NCBI GenBank assembly: GCA_021772985.1
Contig: JAJFKX010000012.1
Location: 124,001 to 188,000 of the forward strand
DNA: 64,000 nucleotides
Direction of reading: 5' to 3'
From: Gammaproteobacteria bacterium
GTDB taxonomy: Bacteria; Pseudomonadota; Gammaproteobacteria; Xanthomonadales; Wenzhouxiangellaceae
In this document: one piece after another, positions 1 to 11,901 of the stretch
How positions within the stretch are numbered: the first letter of the stretch is position 1
How the letters are laid out: each line of letters begins with the position of its first letter
The notes under the pieces: generated by a model
The model's input: only the letters and a program-made list of their open reading frames with translations
Databases searched by the model: none
What the model was told of the DNA's origin: nothing
Translations under genes and position numbers: made by a program

Positions 1-2120
1 AGTCAGCCACTGAACTGCAGCAACAGGTGCTGCAAACCCAGCAGCAGATCAGTGCTGACCAAGGCCGTTTACATTCGCTGCATGCATTACAGCAGGCGGC
101 TTTGGGAGAGGATGATGAAGCCTCACTCAATTGGCTGCAGACAGCCGGTTTAGGTGAATCTCAACGACTGGCGGAAATGCTGGATGTTCCGGAACTATGG
201 GCCACTGCTGTTGAAACGGTGTTGGGTGATTATTTACAGGCGGTGGTGGTTACGGATGTCAGTGAACACGCTGGCGGATTGGCTAAGCATGTTGCCGACA
301 ATGATACCGGTGGACTGATCCTGGTGGCCGATAAAACAGCTGAGCAACCTCGCTCCGACAACAGTCGGCATAATACGCTGGCCGATCAGGTAACAGCGCC
401 TGCCGCTATTCGGTCGGTGTTATCGCAGGTTGTCTGTATGGCAACACTGCAGGAGGCGTTGGCAGCGCAGCAGAATCTGAAGGAAGGCCAATCGGTGATT
501 ACAGCTGCCGGTGAATGGCTGGGTATCGGTTGGGTCAGGATTCATCGTGATGCAAATCCAGCTGCCGGCAGTCTGCGCCGTCAACAGGAAATTCGCAAGC
601 TGGAAAAACAGCTGCATGAGCACCAACAGCAGGCGGAACAATTACAACAGCAGCTGGCAGATGCCCGGCAGCAAGGTGCTCAACTGGAAGACCAACTGGA
701 ACAGACCCGACATCAACATAATCGGGTACACCATGAATTAAGCATGGCTGAATCAGAGCGCAGTCAGACTGCTGACCGGTTGCAGGCCATGCGCGATCGA
801 CGGCAGCAGTTGGAAAGCGAATTCACGAGCTTGAAACACAGTATCAGTGAGCATGAAACCAGTGCCAGCGGTGCGCGTGGTCAACTGGAAAGTTTCATCG
901 GCACACTGTCGGATCTGCATGGTCAGCAGACAGAACTAGAGCAGGCACTGAAACAGCAAACAGAACAGTATGAACAGCTGAGGGAAACCGTCAGGCAATT
1001 GCAGACGCAGGTTCAACAAAATGCCATCGGCATTGAATCACGACGGGCCAGCCTGAACTCGTTGCAGGAATCACGCAATCGTGCAGATCAGCAACACCAG
1101 CAATTGCAACAACGTTACCAGGAATTATCAGCATTACTGGCGCAACAACAAGAACCAGGCGCGGCAGAGCGCGAAACACTGGATGAATTACTCAAGCAGC
1201 AATTGGAAACAGAACAACGTCTTAAGGATGCCCGCATCCGGCTGGAAGAAATTGCCGAGCAGTTACGCGAGACCGATTCCCAACGCCAACAGGCAGTGGC
1301 TAACTCCGATGAAGTGCGCGGCCAGACCGAGCAGGTCAGGATGCAATTGCAGGAACTGAAACTGCGTGCAGATAACCTGGAAAGCCGCTTGAGTGAGCTG
1401 GAAGATGTACCGGCAATGGCTGAAATGGTTGCAGAGTTGTCCGACGATGCGGCCGCAGATGAGTGGCAACTGGAAACTGAAAAACTGGAAAACCGCATAC
1501 GCCGGCTGGAACCGGTGAATCTGGCTGCGATCAGTGAATATGAACAGGAAGCCGAGCGCAAAGGATACCTGGATAAGCAGAATGATGATTTACAGGAAGC
1601 GCTGACGACTTTGGAAAAAGCCATTGCACGGATTGATCGTACTACCCGTACCCGGTTCAAGGAAACTTTTGAGCAAATCCGGGCCGGTATGGAAACCTTG
1701 TTTCCGAGGTTATTCGGTGGCGGGCATGCTTACCTGGAACTCACCGGTGATGATTTATTAACCACGGGTGTTTCGATTATGGCGCGACCACCTGGGAAAC
1801 GGGTGAGCAGTATTCATTTGTTATCGGGTGGTGAGAAAGCATTGACTGCGGTGGCCTTTGTGTTCGCTATATTCGGTTTGAATCCTGCCCCATTTTGCAT
1901 GCTGGACGAAGTTGACGCACCATTGGATGATGCCAATGTCAGCCGGTTTTCCAAACTGGTTCAGGAAATGTCCGAACAGGTGCAGTTTATTGTGGTGACG
2001 CACAATAAAGTCACCATGGAAATGGCTGAGCAGCTGGTGGGTGTGACCATGCGTGAGGCCGGTGTTTCCAGAATGGTTACGGTAGATATTGAACAGGCGG
2101 CACAGATGGCGGCATCGTAG
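1..2120 (+). CDS. smc: Chromosome partition protein Smc, C-terminal part (5' truncated by window edge)
   Basis: The reading frame is open from the first bases, so the N-terminal ATPase half lies outside the window. What remains is the end of the hinge domain (about 90-480), a long Gln/Glu/Arg-rich coiled coil (about 590-1500), and the C-terminal half of the ABC ATPase head. The head shows the signature LLSGGEKAL (near 1820), Walker [11 protein letters not shown] with D-loop LDDAN (near 1900-1940) and the H-loop VVTHNK (near 1995). Smc dimers with kleisin and accessory subunits compact and segregate the chromosome. It is followed by zipA and ligA, as in pseudomonads. The identification is certain; only the start is missing. 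Confidence 0.96.
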   Translation, partial: SATELQQQVLQTQQQISADQGRLHSLHALQQAALGEDDEASLNWLQTAGLGESQRLAEMLDVPELWATAVETVLGDYLQAVVVTDVSEHAGGLAKHVADNDTGGLILVADKTAEQPRSDNSRHNTLADQVTAPAAIRSVLSQVVCMATLQEALAAQQNLKEGQSVITAAGEWLGIGWVRIHRDANPAAGSLRRQQEIRKLEKQLHEHQQQAEQLQQQLADARQQGAQLEDQLEQTRHQHNRVHHELSMAESERSQTADRLQAMRDRRQQLESEFTSLKHSISEHETSASGARGQLESFIGTLSDLHGQQTELEQALKQQTEQYEQLRETVRQLQTQVQQNAIGIESRRASLNSLQESRNRADQQHQQLQQRYQELSALLAQQQEPGAAERETLDELLKQQLETEQRLKDARIRLEEIAEQLRETDSQRQQAVANSDEVRGQTEQVRMQLQELKLRADNLESRLSELEDVPAMAEMVAELSDDAAADEWQLETEKLENRIRRLEPVNLAAISEYEQEAERKGYLDKQNDDLQEALTTLEKAIARIDRTTRTRFKETFEQIRAGMETLFPRLFGGGHAYLELTGDDLLTTGVSIMARPPGKRVSSIHLLSGGEKALTAVAFVFAIFGLNPAPFCMLDEVDAPLDDANVSRFSKLVQEMSEQVQFIVVTHNKVTMEMAEQLVGVTMREAGVSRMVTVDIEQAAQMAAS

Positions 2121-2179
2121 GCTACTGTTTATACACGCTTTAGTGGCTCAATTATCAGGCTAGGGTACAATAGTTCTTC

Positions 2180-4995
<2,816 letters not shown>

Positions 4996-5040
4996 GCCTT
5001 TCTTTTTTGAGCATTTAACCGGGCTTACAAAAGCCAGCGA

Positions 5041-8000
5041 TTAAGAGTCAGCACTGATTTTTTCCCAGTCGGGATGCAGGTCAGGGCTGAATAACTTCAA
5101 ATCATTCATGCAGTCGTTGGATTGCAGATGCAGGTACCGCCAGGCATTGTTGCCGGCGCGAACTATTTCGTGGTCACTGTTCTGCACAATCCAGCTATTT
5201 GTCAGTGGGCAAATACTTTTGATAAGTTGCCCGGTACTGGTAAGCCAAATTTTGATAGTGCCATCGTCAGAGGCGGTGATGATGCGTTGACCATCTGGGG
5301 AGAAGGCGGCACTGTTGATGCTGCTTGAATGCCCAGTAAGTTGTGAGATTTCGTTGCCTGATTGTGCGTCCCAGATGCGCGCGGAGTTATCGTGAGAGGC
5401 GGTGATGATGCGTTGACCATCTGGGGAGAAGGCGGCGCTGAGCACTAAGCTTGAATGCCCAGTAAGTTGTGAGATTTCGTTGCCTGATTGTGCGTCCCAG
5501 ATGCGCGCGGAGTTATCGTCAGAGGCGGTGATGATGCGTTGCCCATCTGGGGAGAAGGCGGCGCTATTAATTGCATTTGTATGACCATAAGAGCACTTCA
5601 TGTGAACAGCGCCGGAATCCGGAGCAGGTGGGTGGGCGGGTTCTTGACAGTTGATTAAAAAAGTTGCTGCTGATACCCAATGCTGGTGATTATGATTAAA
5701 GCGGCAAGAAAAAAAACGCGCTGAAGCCAGACCGGAGGGCGCCATATCAGCATATTGAATCGTACAGTGGGAAAATTGTGCCTGACCCAGATAGGCACCC
5801 TGCCAATCACAGGCATCAAATATCACATGCTGTGCTTGCAGTCGGTATAGTCGGGTATTGGTCAGTTTTATTCCAGACAATTCAAGTGGTGCTTCAGCAG
5901 TGCCGTGCAGCTTTCGTCCAGCCAGGTCCAGGCTGGATAAATCGCTATTCCCCGGCACTAATAATTGACGTAACGTGACCGGCACAGACAGCAACAGGTC
6001 GGCAATAAATTGTCGGATAGCAACAGAAAATTCGGCTTGTAACAGTTGCTGGATGTTGTGGTTGCACCGTTGTCGGCTGTAATCAGTATCTGCAGCGGCA
6101 ATTTCATGCACGAAAATAAGCGTTTCATGGCTGACCGATGGTAGTTGTTCAAGCTTGTTAAAGCTGCCATCCATCAATCGATGGTAAAGCGCACGGGCAA
6201 GGAAATATTCATAAAACGAGGTATGTGCGAAGACAAAACCCTGATCATGAACCCGTACCAGCAAACTGGCATTGTGCAATTCGGTATGCAACAGTTGACG
6301 TACTTCGACACCGGACTGCAAGGTCAGTGAAATGCCGGGATGCTTAACGGCATAGTGATCAAACCACTCGTCCAATTCATCAACACTTAACTGACTGCGT
6401 CCGCTTTGCCATAACATCACTGATAGCGCTTCCAACAGACGCGCTCGATCCTGGGCTTCCAATATCAGCTGTTTATCCCGGTCTCGTTCCAGACTGGTGC
6501 GAAACAGATGCTGGTAAATACTGGCGGTATTGATCACTCTTCCGGCGCGCGCATCGGCTGTGATATCCGGCAGCTTTTCAGTGATCAAACGGGCCATCAG
6601 CGGTTTACTGGCCAGCCCCGGTAGATCATGGATTTTTTCAATTTGCTGAAAAGCCCGCCGCCCCTTGGTATTGCCCAAGTGGTTGGTCAGATAGTTTTTA
6701 ACCTGTTGTGGTGTAAACGGCGCCATATAAAATCGCTGAACAGGGTCGCCTTTGTTATCTCTGTTCGTGGCTGATAATGGGTGACGGTGTTGTCCGGTGA
6801 GCATGCCGGTTTCTTCGACATGATCGCGAAAAAAGTGGGTACGGCAGGTTATCAGCAACCTTGTCGGGCAGGTATGCCAATCAGCTGTGCCTTGCTCTAT
6901 ATCTGCCTGCCAGGCTTCAATGGGTACAATATCCAGTAATTGGCGAAACAGCTTGGCGGTTTTTGCCATACCCAGACGAGTGCCGACTTCATCCAGACCG
7001 TCAAACAAAATGACACACGGTTCGCGGCGCAAAAAATCGACCAATCCATCTGTATTTTCAAATCCATCGGTATCGCTGTGCAGGCTGGCGGCAATCAGGG
7101 ACTTTAGCTGGAAGTTTTCCGGGGCAGTATTATGCGAAAAATGACCAATCAAACGCCGTAAATCAAGATAGACAGGGATCGGGTGTGCTTCGCCTTTGCT
7201 TAGACGATTGCTCAAGCGCTCCGCCAATAACTGGGTAGTAACGGTTTTTCCGCTGCCAAAACTACCCAGTAAAACCGTTACACGCTGAGATTCTTCCGGT
7301 TGAATTGCCCATTGTTCCAACAATGGAAGAATTTTAATTCGCTTGCCGTCATTCTCATAGGTGGTTGCGGTTGGTTGGTTAAATTTATCGGCAATGACCT
7401 CGGTTTCAAGCTCATTGGGTTTAACGCCGGATTTACGAAAACGCTCCCGCCAGTTTTGATGCGGGCTGTTTTGCGTTGCCGAGTACGCTGATATTAACTC
7501 ACTGGCAGCACTGCAAATGCCATCCCTTAAGTGTTCCAGGAAGTCATCAATTTGGTAGTCCTTCAGGTTGTATAACTGTTGTAAGGTGCTGCAACTGTTA
7601 TCCCATAATTCTGGGTAGTGGGGGCGGTTTTTATAACGTTGGTCAGCATGTTCGCGTTTTCCATTCAGTTGTACCAAAAAGTATTTTTTGCCAGTATGCG
7701 GATTGGCTTGCGTATCATGAAAGTTATCAGCCTCAAGCTGGCAGGCAGCCGAGCTATACCATTTATCGCAGGTTAGAAAGACACCGATGGCCGCTTGCCG
7801 GGAGGCCCTATCAGTTTGTTTTTCAAATGTTTCGTCACCACGCATTTTTTCACGATCCAGCCAAATGGATAGCGTGAATTGGTCACGCCATTTTTCAGGC
7901 AAATGAACAAGCTTGTGTTCTAATTGCGCAACAAATTGATCGGCCAGTTGTTCAACGCTGTGTTGCTCCCAAGCGTGGCTGATAAAAACCTGTAAATGAG

Positions 8001-8463
8001 CTATTTCAGGACTTATTATCTGAACCTCGGGTGGTATGGTGTCCTTTTCATTGAAATGCGTGTCTTGCTGAGTCGACCGCGCTAGTTGTTGAAGCAGCTT
8101 GTGATCATTGAGGTAAGCCTGAAAGCCGTCGACAAATTCAATGCACAAACTATGCTTGCGTGATGACAAGGTTAGTGGATTGCGTTTACCGAAACCTTGT
8201 TGATAAAGTTGGTTGCAGGCTTGGTTGATTTGTTTGAGGCGTTGTCGGACATTGGCCTCACTCAGAGGCTTTCCTTCTTTTTGATTAAGTATGTGCAAGA
8301 CATCATCTTTAGAGAGCACAATTTGCTCATCAGTGAGGTTTTCAATGTCAATGCTATCCAACGCTTCCGCGATTGATTCGAGTAACCGCAAAGGTGCTTT
8401 GCCTAAATGCTCACTTAGCGGTTCCAGCAGTTCAATTAGGGGGTTCATGCTGTTTTTGGCCAT
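5041..8463 (-). CDS. STAND NTPase: TIR-like domain + NACHT + pentapeptide-like region + WD40 repeats
   Basis: A 1140-residue multidomain protein. Residues 1-150 have no recognised domain. Residues about 157-320 look like a TIR domain: it opens with VFISHAWEQ, continues with SIWLDRE, and has a C-x-x-E element (CQLE) with Glu244 at the position of the catalytic glutamate of TIR NADases. A NACHT-type NTPase follows, with Walker A GSFGSGKT (400-407), Walker B CVILFDGLDE (about 480-490) and the sensor-like LLITCRTHFF. Then come a helical region, a pentapeptide-like stretch (about 840-920) and three 42-residue WD40 repeats (about 957-1085). This is an NLR-like sensor/effector layout known from bacterial antiphage and conflict systems. 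Defence function is inferred. There is no signal peptide. The gene is flanked by core genes, which suggests insertion. The start ATG at 8463 has AT-rich promoter DNA just upstream. Confidence 0.88.
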   Translation of the reverse strand: MAKNSMNPLIELLEPLSEHLGKAPLRLLESIAEALDSIDIENLTDEQIVLSKDDVLHILNQKEGKPLSEANVRQRLKQINQACNQLYQQGFGKRNPLTLSSRKHSLCIEFVDGFQAYLNDHKLLQQLARSTQQDTHFNEKDTIPPEVQIISPEIAHLQVFISHAWEQHSVEQLADQFVAQLEHKLVHLPEKWRDQFTLSIWLDREKMRGDETFEKQTDRASRQAAIGVFLTCDKWYSSAACQLEADNFHDTQANPHTGKKYFLVQLNGKREHADQRYKNRPHYPELWDNSCSTLQQLYNLKDYQIDDFLEHLRDGICSAASELISAYSATQNSPHQNWRERFRKSGVKPNELETEVIADKFNQPTATTYENDGKRIKILPLLEQWAIQPEESQRVTVLLGSFGSGKTVTTQLLAERLSNRLSKGEAHPIPVYLDLRRLIGHFSHNTAPENFQLKSLIAASLHSDTDGFENTDGLVDFLRREPCVILFDGLDEVGTRLGMAKTAKLFRQLLDIVPIEAWQADIEQGTADWHTCPTRLLITCRTHFFRDHVEETGMLTGQHRHPLSATNRDNKGDPVQRFYMAPFTPQQVKNYLTNHLGNTKGRRAFQQIEKIHDLPGLASKPLMARLITEKLPDITADARAGRVINTASIYQHLFRTSLERDRDKQLILEAQDRARLLEALSVMLWQSGRSQLSVDELDEWFDHYAVKHPGISLTLQSGVEVRQLLHTELHNASLLVRVHDQGFVFAHTSFYEYFLARALYHRLMDGSFNKLEQLPSVSHETLIFVHEIAAADTDYSRQRCNHNIQQLLQAEFSVAIRQFIADLLLSVPVTLRQLLVPGNSDLSSLDLAGRKLHGTAEAPLELSGIKLTNTRLYRLQAQHVIFDACDWQGAYLGQAQFSHCTIQYADMAPSGLASARFFSCRFNHNHQHWVSAATFLINCQEPAHPPAPDSGAVHMKCSYGHTNAINSAAFSPDGQRIITASDDNSARIWDAQSGNEISQLTGHSSLVLSAAFSPDGQRIITASHDNSARIWDAQSGNEISQLTGHSSSINSAAFSPDGQRIITASDDGTIKIWLTSTGQLIKSICPLTNSWIVQNSDHEIVRAGNNAWRYLHLQSNDCMNDLKLFSPDLHPDWEKISADS
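5233..5586 (-). repeat. Tandem 126-bp repeats encoding near-identical WD40 units
   Basis: The word GGTGATGATGCGTTG recurs at 5275, 5401 and 5527, an exact 126-bp (42-codon) period. The first two full units differ at only about nine of 126 positions by hand count. Seven of those fall in one short window encoding the residues after GHS/GHT. The third unit is similar over its first part. Each unit encodes a WD40 repeat (SPDGQRIITAS...ARIWDAQSGN). High identity between units indicates recent duplication or gene conversion inside the STAND gene. Confidence 0.93.
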
Positions 8464-8493
8464 TTGTAATTAATGTGGCCAGCTTAACATAAA

Positions 8494-8528
8494 TTCACAA
8501 AATATAATATATGTGAAATATGTGAAAA
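8494..8528 (-). promoter_or_regulatory. Putative promoter and operator-like repeats upstream of the STAND gene
   Basis: Read leftward, a -35-like TTTTCA (8528-8523), 16-bp spacer and -10-like TATATT (8506-8501) sit about 40 bp before the start codon at 8463. Overlapping them is an inverted repeat TTCACA (8494-8499) and TGTGAA (8512-8517) separated by 12 bp. A further direct TGTGAAA copy lies at 8521-8527. The arrangement looks like a repressor or activator site on the promoter. No regulator is identified. Confidence 0.4.
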
Positions 8529-8570
8529 ATATCTATCGAGTAATTCGGATCACCTTTTCCAAATGTCTAG

Positions 8571-8711
8571 CCTCTAATTCTGTTTGAACAAGCGTTTGAG
8601 TTAGTGGCTGCGGGATATCCGCTGAGCAGTGATCCGCAAAGCTGGACAGATTCACAAAATGCTTATGTGATGATTCAGCTTAATAAGCGAAAAACCATCA
8701 GGGTTCGTTGA
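8571..8711 (+). pseudogene. Short open frame without a clear start, preceding the 8708 ORF
   Basis: After a TAG at 8568-8570 a frame stays open to TGA at 8709-8711 and encodes residues such as FEQAFELVAAGYPLSSDP and then AYVMIQLNKRKTIRVR. There is no ATG or well-placed GTG/TTG near its beginning; only ATT or CTG codons are available. Its protein-like composition and its TTGA overlap with the next frame suggest decayed coding DNA beside the STAND gene. No family is recognised. Confidence 0.25.
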
Positions 8712-8938
8712 CTGAATTCATGCGGCATAGCGGTCAGAAAGAAAAAGCTGAAAGCGTAAGCAGGGTGTACGAATCATTGTTAAGAGCCGCTGAGCAACAT
8801 TTTCAAATGTTGGGAATTAAGGTGGTGGACGCAGCAGGCGCAATGGTTTGGGCTGCAATCATCCCCACCGAGATCACTGGTGAAGCGGTGGCCTCGGAGG
8901 TGCTAGATCGAAAAATAAATGACGATGGTGAATAAGCT
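8708..8938 (+). CDS. Small hypothetical protein, possibly a remnant
   Basis: A 75- or 76-codon frame beginning TTG at 8708, or with ATG at 8720, and running to a stop at 8936-8938. The product has no motif I recognise; it is mixed helical (VSRVYESLLRAAEQHF) with no signal peptide or membrane segment. Its TTG overlaps the TGA (8709-8711) of another short open frame that extends back to about 8571 without a good start codon. The two may be coupled small genes or pieces of one broken gene. It is divergent from the STAND gene. No convincing ribosome binding site was seen, so coding status is uncertain. Confidence 0.35.
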
Positions 8939-8977
8939 TCGCTTTGGAAAAACGACAATATTATCATTGTCATTACT

Positions 8978-9016
8978 ACCGGCAGCGGTTATAAATATTT
9001 TTTGATAACTGCCGGT
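8978..9016. terminator. Inverted repeat between convergent genes, possible bidirectional terminator
   Basis: The arm ACCGGCAGCGGTTAT (8978-8992) pairs with ATAACTGCCGGT (9005-9016), leaving a three-base bulge and an A/T-rich loop. It lies between the convergent small ORF ending at 8938 and the gene ending at 9036. A second small hairpin, GACAAT...ATTGTC, lies at 8954-8971. Neither has a clean U-tract, so terminator function is only plausible. Confidence 0.35.
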
Positions 9017-9035
9017 ACCAGCTGAATTAGCTAGA

Positions 9036-9860
9036 CTATTGACGATTCTCAGGCACTATCAGCCCCTGTAGTCTGACGCTGCCATTATGGCTCTCAATCC
9101 GTATCTTGGAACCATCCTTACCAATCTGAACACGCCCTTGCTTCAGTACTGAGCCGGCATCGCGATTGATATCAATCGAGTAATCTGTGGTTAGTGGCCC
9201 ACGGGTGGAAACCTCAACCTGGGCGTTTGCACCTTCCAGGAAGATACAGTTAATGTCCCCGGTTAAAGAGGATAATGCAACGGAATGTGTGGCGCTGGTT
9301 TTGCTCAAATGAGCGCGTATTGAACCGCGTTCTGTATGCGCTGTTAAATCGCCTGTACCTTCATAGGTGATTTCGCCACGGACACTCTTCAGCTCAACTG
9401 CAGCCTCCAGGTGCTCAGCTTCGATCAAACCATCGCCGGTTTCGATTTGCAGACGGAGTCCTTTAGGAACCAGTAGCCCGACGTCGATTCGCCGTTTCGC
9501 CCAAGCTTCATCCTCGGCTATTTCAAGGTAGGCAAAATTAACCATCAATTTGTGGCTGGCGCTGTTATCACCAGCTTCTCCAGGCACAAAGCGGATAATG
9601 GGTGCCCGAGGATCATCGGTGTGGTATTGCGCGATGATCGTCACCTGAATGCGGTCCGTGTCTGCTGTCCTGATCCGAACATCACCAAGCGTATGCAGAA
9701 ATGTGAGTAGATCACCATCAGTGACCGCAAATGCATCTTTCTGAGTGTTCATCAGCCACTCTGATTCTGTACTTGTAGAATCATCCTGGGCATACCCTGA
9801 AAGTAATGGCAATAGCGCAGATAACACCAGCATTGCTGTTTGCCACGGCCACTTCACCAT
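9036..9860 (-). CDS. Secreted DUF4097-like beta-repeat protein
   Basis: A 274-residue protein with an N-terminal signal peptide (hydrophobic AMLVLSALLPLLSGYAQ). The rest is built from short beta-strand repeats (GDVRIRTADTD, GDGLIEAEHLEAAVELKSVRGEITYEG and similar), the pattern of DUF4097 putative adhesin-like beta-helix proteins. Function is unknown; periplasmic or surface location is inferred from the signal peptide. It begins 34 bp after the 545-residue secreted protein gene on the same strand, and a good ribosome site (AGGAG) precedes the ATG. The pair is probably an operon. Confidence 0.65.
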   Translation of the reverse strand: MVKWPWQTAMLVLSALLPLLSGYAQDDSTSTESEWLMNTQKDAFAVTDGDLLTFLHTLGDVRIRTADTDRIQVTIIAQYHTDDPRAPIIRFVPGEAGDNSASHKLMVNFAYLEIAEDEAWAKRRIDVGLLVPKGLRLQIETGDGLIEAEHLEAAVELKSVRGEITYEGTGDLTAHTERGSIRAHLSKTSATHSVALSSLTGDINCIFLEGANAQVEVSTRGPLTTDYSIDINRDAGSVLKQGRVQIGKDGSKIRIESHNGSVRLQGLIVPENRQ

Positions 9861-9894
9861 GTATTTCTCCTGCTAAAAGATCGCTTAAGTGCCG

Positions 9895-11532
9895 TTAAGG
9901 AGATTCATTTTCGAAGCCGGTCATGAAGAATTCTTCTTCAAGTGCAAATCTGAAAGATCCGACCCAAACGCTGCGATTATTGGTCGAATTCAAGCGCTGG
10001 TTGATATACCAGAAAACCGATTCATTGGCTGGGTCAACATCCATTGAAGTGTAATCCCCCCAGCGTTGGCTTGTAGTCATCGAGGCCACGCCTGGAACCA
10101 GGGTCTGTTCTTCCATGGTCATTTCATTCAGCGGGTCATCAGCTCGCCGTGCTGTTACCCGAATTGATGGGAACTCAGTGGCCGAGCTGGCACTGTAGCC
10201 CAGCGCGATATCGCCATTGCCATTTATGGCCATGGCACCCATAAACCGGGATGTACCATCCGGGCTGTAGGTGGATTCCTGCCGCAGCGTCCAGCCTGCT
10301 CCTTCAACATTATTGTCCCGGAAAAATTCCCACCAGCGAATGCCGGCAAGTCCGGCACCTACATCAACCACCTGGTTAATCACCATGGACTCAGTATTGT
10401 CATCGGTGGCACGGTAGTGCAGTTGGCGCAATGCACGGTTGAACAGGGCATCAATCAGGTTGGGGGTATCTGCTTGCGGGATGCAATCCCGAATACCAGG
10501 TGAACATGCCAGCAATGCAAATGGTGCAGGTGTCAGAGATTGTGCCAGGGTGAAGCTGGAGTTGGCCGGGGTGTCCCAGTCAACGGCAAATTCAAACAGC
10601 TCCAGGCGGGTGGTTGGATCAGAACCATCCATGTCTTCATGTACAGAGCGCACGAACGGAGCCGGCGGGTTAACTCCCGGTGGTGGGATGACGCCATCAA
10701 GGTCGGCGGGCACAATACGTGTCACACGTGGTGAGCTGCCATTCAGGTGGTCAATTTCAAAGCGCTGGAAAGTTGCCGGCATGCCGAGCAGCATCTGCTC
10801 ACGATCAAAGGCGTAGATACCCAAAACCGGGGGTTCGAAAGTGCCGACATAATAGGCATCCGGCCATACACCATATTGCGGATAATCAGGGAAATTAGGT
10901 GCTGAAAAAGCGTATACAAACCAACCGTCGGTTACCGGGTCGGGGCCCTGGGATACATAAATGCAGAAGTTGTTGCCGTTACCTTCAAATTCCTGCATTA
11001 CCCAGCGGTCGGCGATATTGTCATACACAACAATCGGATCACCGTCACCATCCTCACACGGGGAAGCGCCACCATTCCATAAATTATTGAGCGTGGTTTC
11101 CGGTACCAGATTGTTGCCTTGCTTGTCCCAGATAGCAAAGCGGGAGGCATTTACCATACTGATATAGTGGTTGGGGCCTACCGTACCTACCGTATCGGGC
11201 GGGTTGGAGTTGCCTGGAGGATGAACTTCGAAAGCAAGCAAAACCTCCCCAGGTACGCTAGGGCCACGAGTTTGCAAGGAGGGGTCGACCCAACCTGCTA
11301 TCTGTTGAGTAGGGCCATTGGCAACAAAGCCTTCCGGTACCACCTCTATCGGATCTCCGGGTTGCCATGGTGGGGTTGAGGGGAGGGTGCGCAGGTCGAT
11401 ATTCAGCTCAAAGGGTATAACAGGTTCGCTGACGTATGCTCCGTTCGCCAGCGTCTGCCCGCCATTTTGGGCGGTGGCCGGCAGGGCAAACATTAAACCA
11501 AGCAGTAGTATGGTCAAGAGTATACGTTTCAT
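9895..11532 (-). CDS. Secreted protein of unknown function
   Basis: A 545-residue protein with a clear signal peptide (MKRILLTILLLGLMFALPATAQ). The mature part is rich in Pro, Asp, Trp and aromatic residues. It carries motifs of a beta-propeller-like secreted protein (VGTVGPNHYISMVN near the middle of the first half, WGDYTSMDVDPANESVFWY near the C-terminus), but I cannot assign a named enzyme family. The C-terminus ends FFMTGFENESP, which recalls the short GFE endings of many exported gammaproteobacterial proteins; that is memory-based and weak. It is first gene of a probable two-gene operon with the DUF4097-like protein. Confidence 0.7.
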   Translation of the reverse strand: MKRILLTILLLGLMFALPATAQNGGQTLANGAYVSEPVIPFELNIDLRTLPSTPPWQPGDPIEVVPEGFVANGPTQQIAGWVDPSLQTRGPSVPGEVLLAFEVHPPGNSNPPDTVGTVGPNHYISMVNASRFAIWDKQGNNLVPETTLNNLWNGGASPCEDGDGDPIVVYDNIADRWVMQEFEGNGNNFCIYVSQGPDPVTDGWFVYAFSAPNFPDYPQYGVWPDAYYVGTFEPPVLGIYAFDREQMLLGMPATFQRFEIDHLNGSSPRVTRIVPADLDGVIPPPGVNPPAPFVRSVHEDMDGSDPTTRLELFEFAVDWDTPANSSFTLAQSLTPAPFALLACSPGIRDCIPQADTPNLIDALFNRALRQLHYRATDDNTESMVINQVVDVGAGLAGIRWWEFFRDNNVEGAGWTLRQESTYSPDGTSRFMGAMAINGNGDIALGYSASSATEFPSIRVTARRADDPLNEMTMEEQTLVPGVASMTTSQRWGDYTSMDVDPANESVFWYINQRLNSTNNRSVWVGSFRFALEEEFFMTGFENESP

Positions 11533-11678
11533 CGATGATCTCCCCGATCAGGTGGTGAGTGATGCAATTAAAGTTCGCTATCATACACCAGGGACAGGTG
11601 GTATTTCCTGCAAAACAGTTCTGCGATTACAGGGTTTACCTATAGGTTTGAAAATCAGTCTGAATGCAGCTCAAAAAG

Positions 11679-11713
11679 AAAAACCGCCCAACAGATACTG
11701 AAAGGCGGTTTTT
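11679..11713 (-). terminator. Rho-independent terminator of tRNA-Asn
   Basis: Perfect 10-bp arms AAAAACCGCC (11679-11688) and GGCGGTTTTT (11704-11713), with a 15-base loop, lie just 3' of the leftward tRNA. Read on the minus strand, the hairpin is followed by a CTTTTT tract. Confidence 0.85.
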
Positions 11714-11721
11714 GAAGTGAT

Positions 11722-11798
11722 TGGCTCCCCGGCACGGACTCGAACCGCGGACCTAGTGATTAACAGTCACCCGCTCTAACCAACTGAGCTACCGGGGA
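11722..11798 (-). tRNA. tRNA-Asn (anticodon GTT)
   Basis: The complement of this segment folds as a complete tRNA. The acceptor stem TCCCCGG pairs with CCGGGGA. The D-arm contains AGCTCAGTTGGTTAGA, the anticodon loop is CTGTTAA with GTT, and the T-arm is GGTTCGAGTCC. A genomically encoded CCA lies at 11724-11722. Promoter and terminator flank it. Confidence 0.97.
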
Positions 11799-11809
11799 AT
11801 AGGGCGCGT

Positions 11810-11838
11810 ATTTTCTCGTTATCCGGGACGTGCGTCAA
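11810..11838 (-). promoter_or_regulatory. Promoter of tRNA-Asn
   Basis: Read leftward, TTGACG (11838-11833), a 17-bp spacer and GAAAAT (11815-11810) precede the tRNA. A GC-rich discriminator (ACGCGCCC) follows, as typical of stable-RNA promoters. Confidence 0.6.
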
Positions 11839-11901
11839 GTCACTTGAGCGAATTTATTGAAAACAATTTCTCACGAGCCTGTTACAACCGTGCTCAGTCG
11901 G

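Noticed and set aside
1115-1660. 181-residue Ser-rich frame opposite smc
   Set aside because: It is the antisense of the coiled coil; composition reflects Glu/Gln/Leu codons on the other strand.
5233-5586. CRISPR-like or satellite repeats
   Set aside because: The period is 126 bp without spacers and stays in frame inside the STAND gene; it encodes WD40 units.
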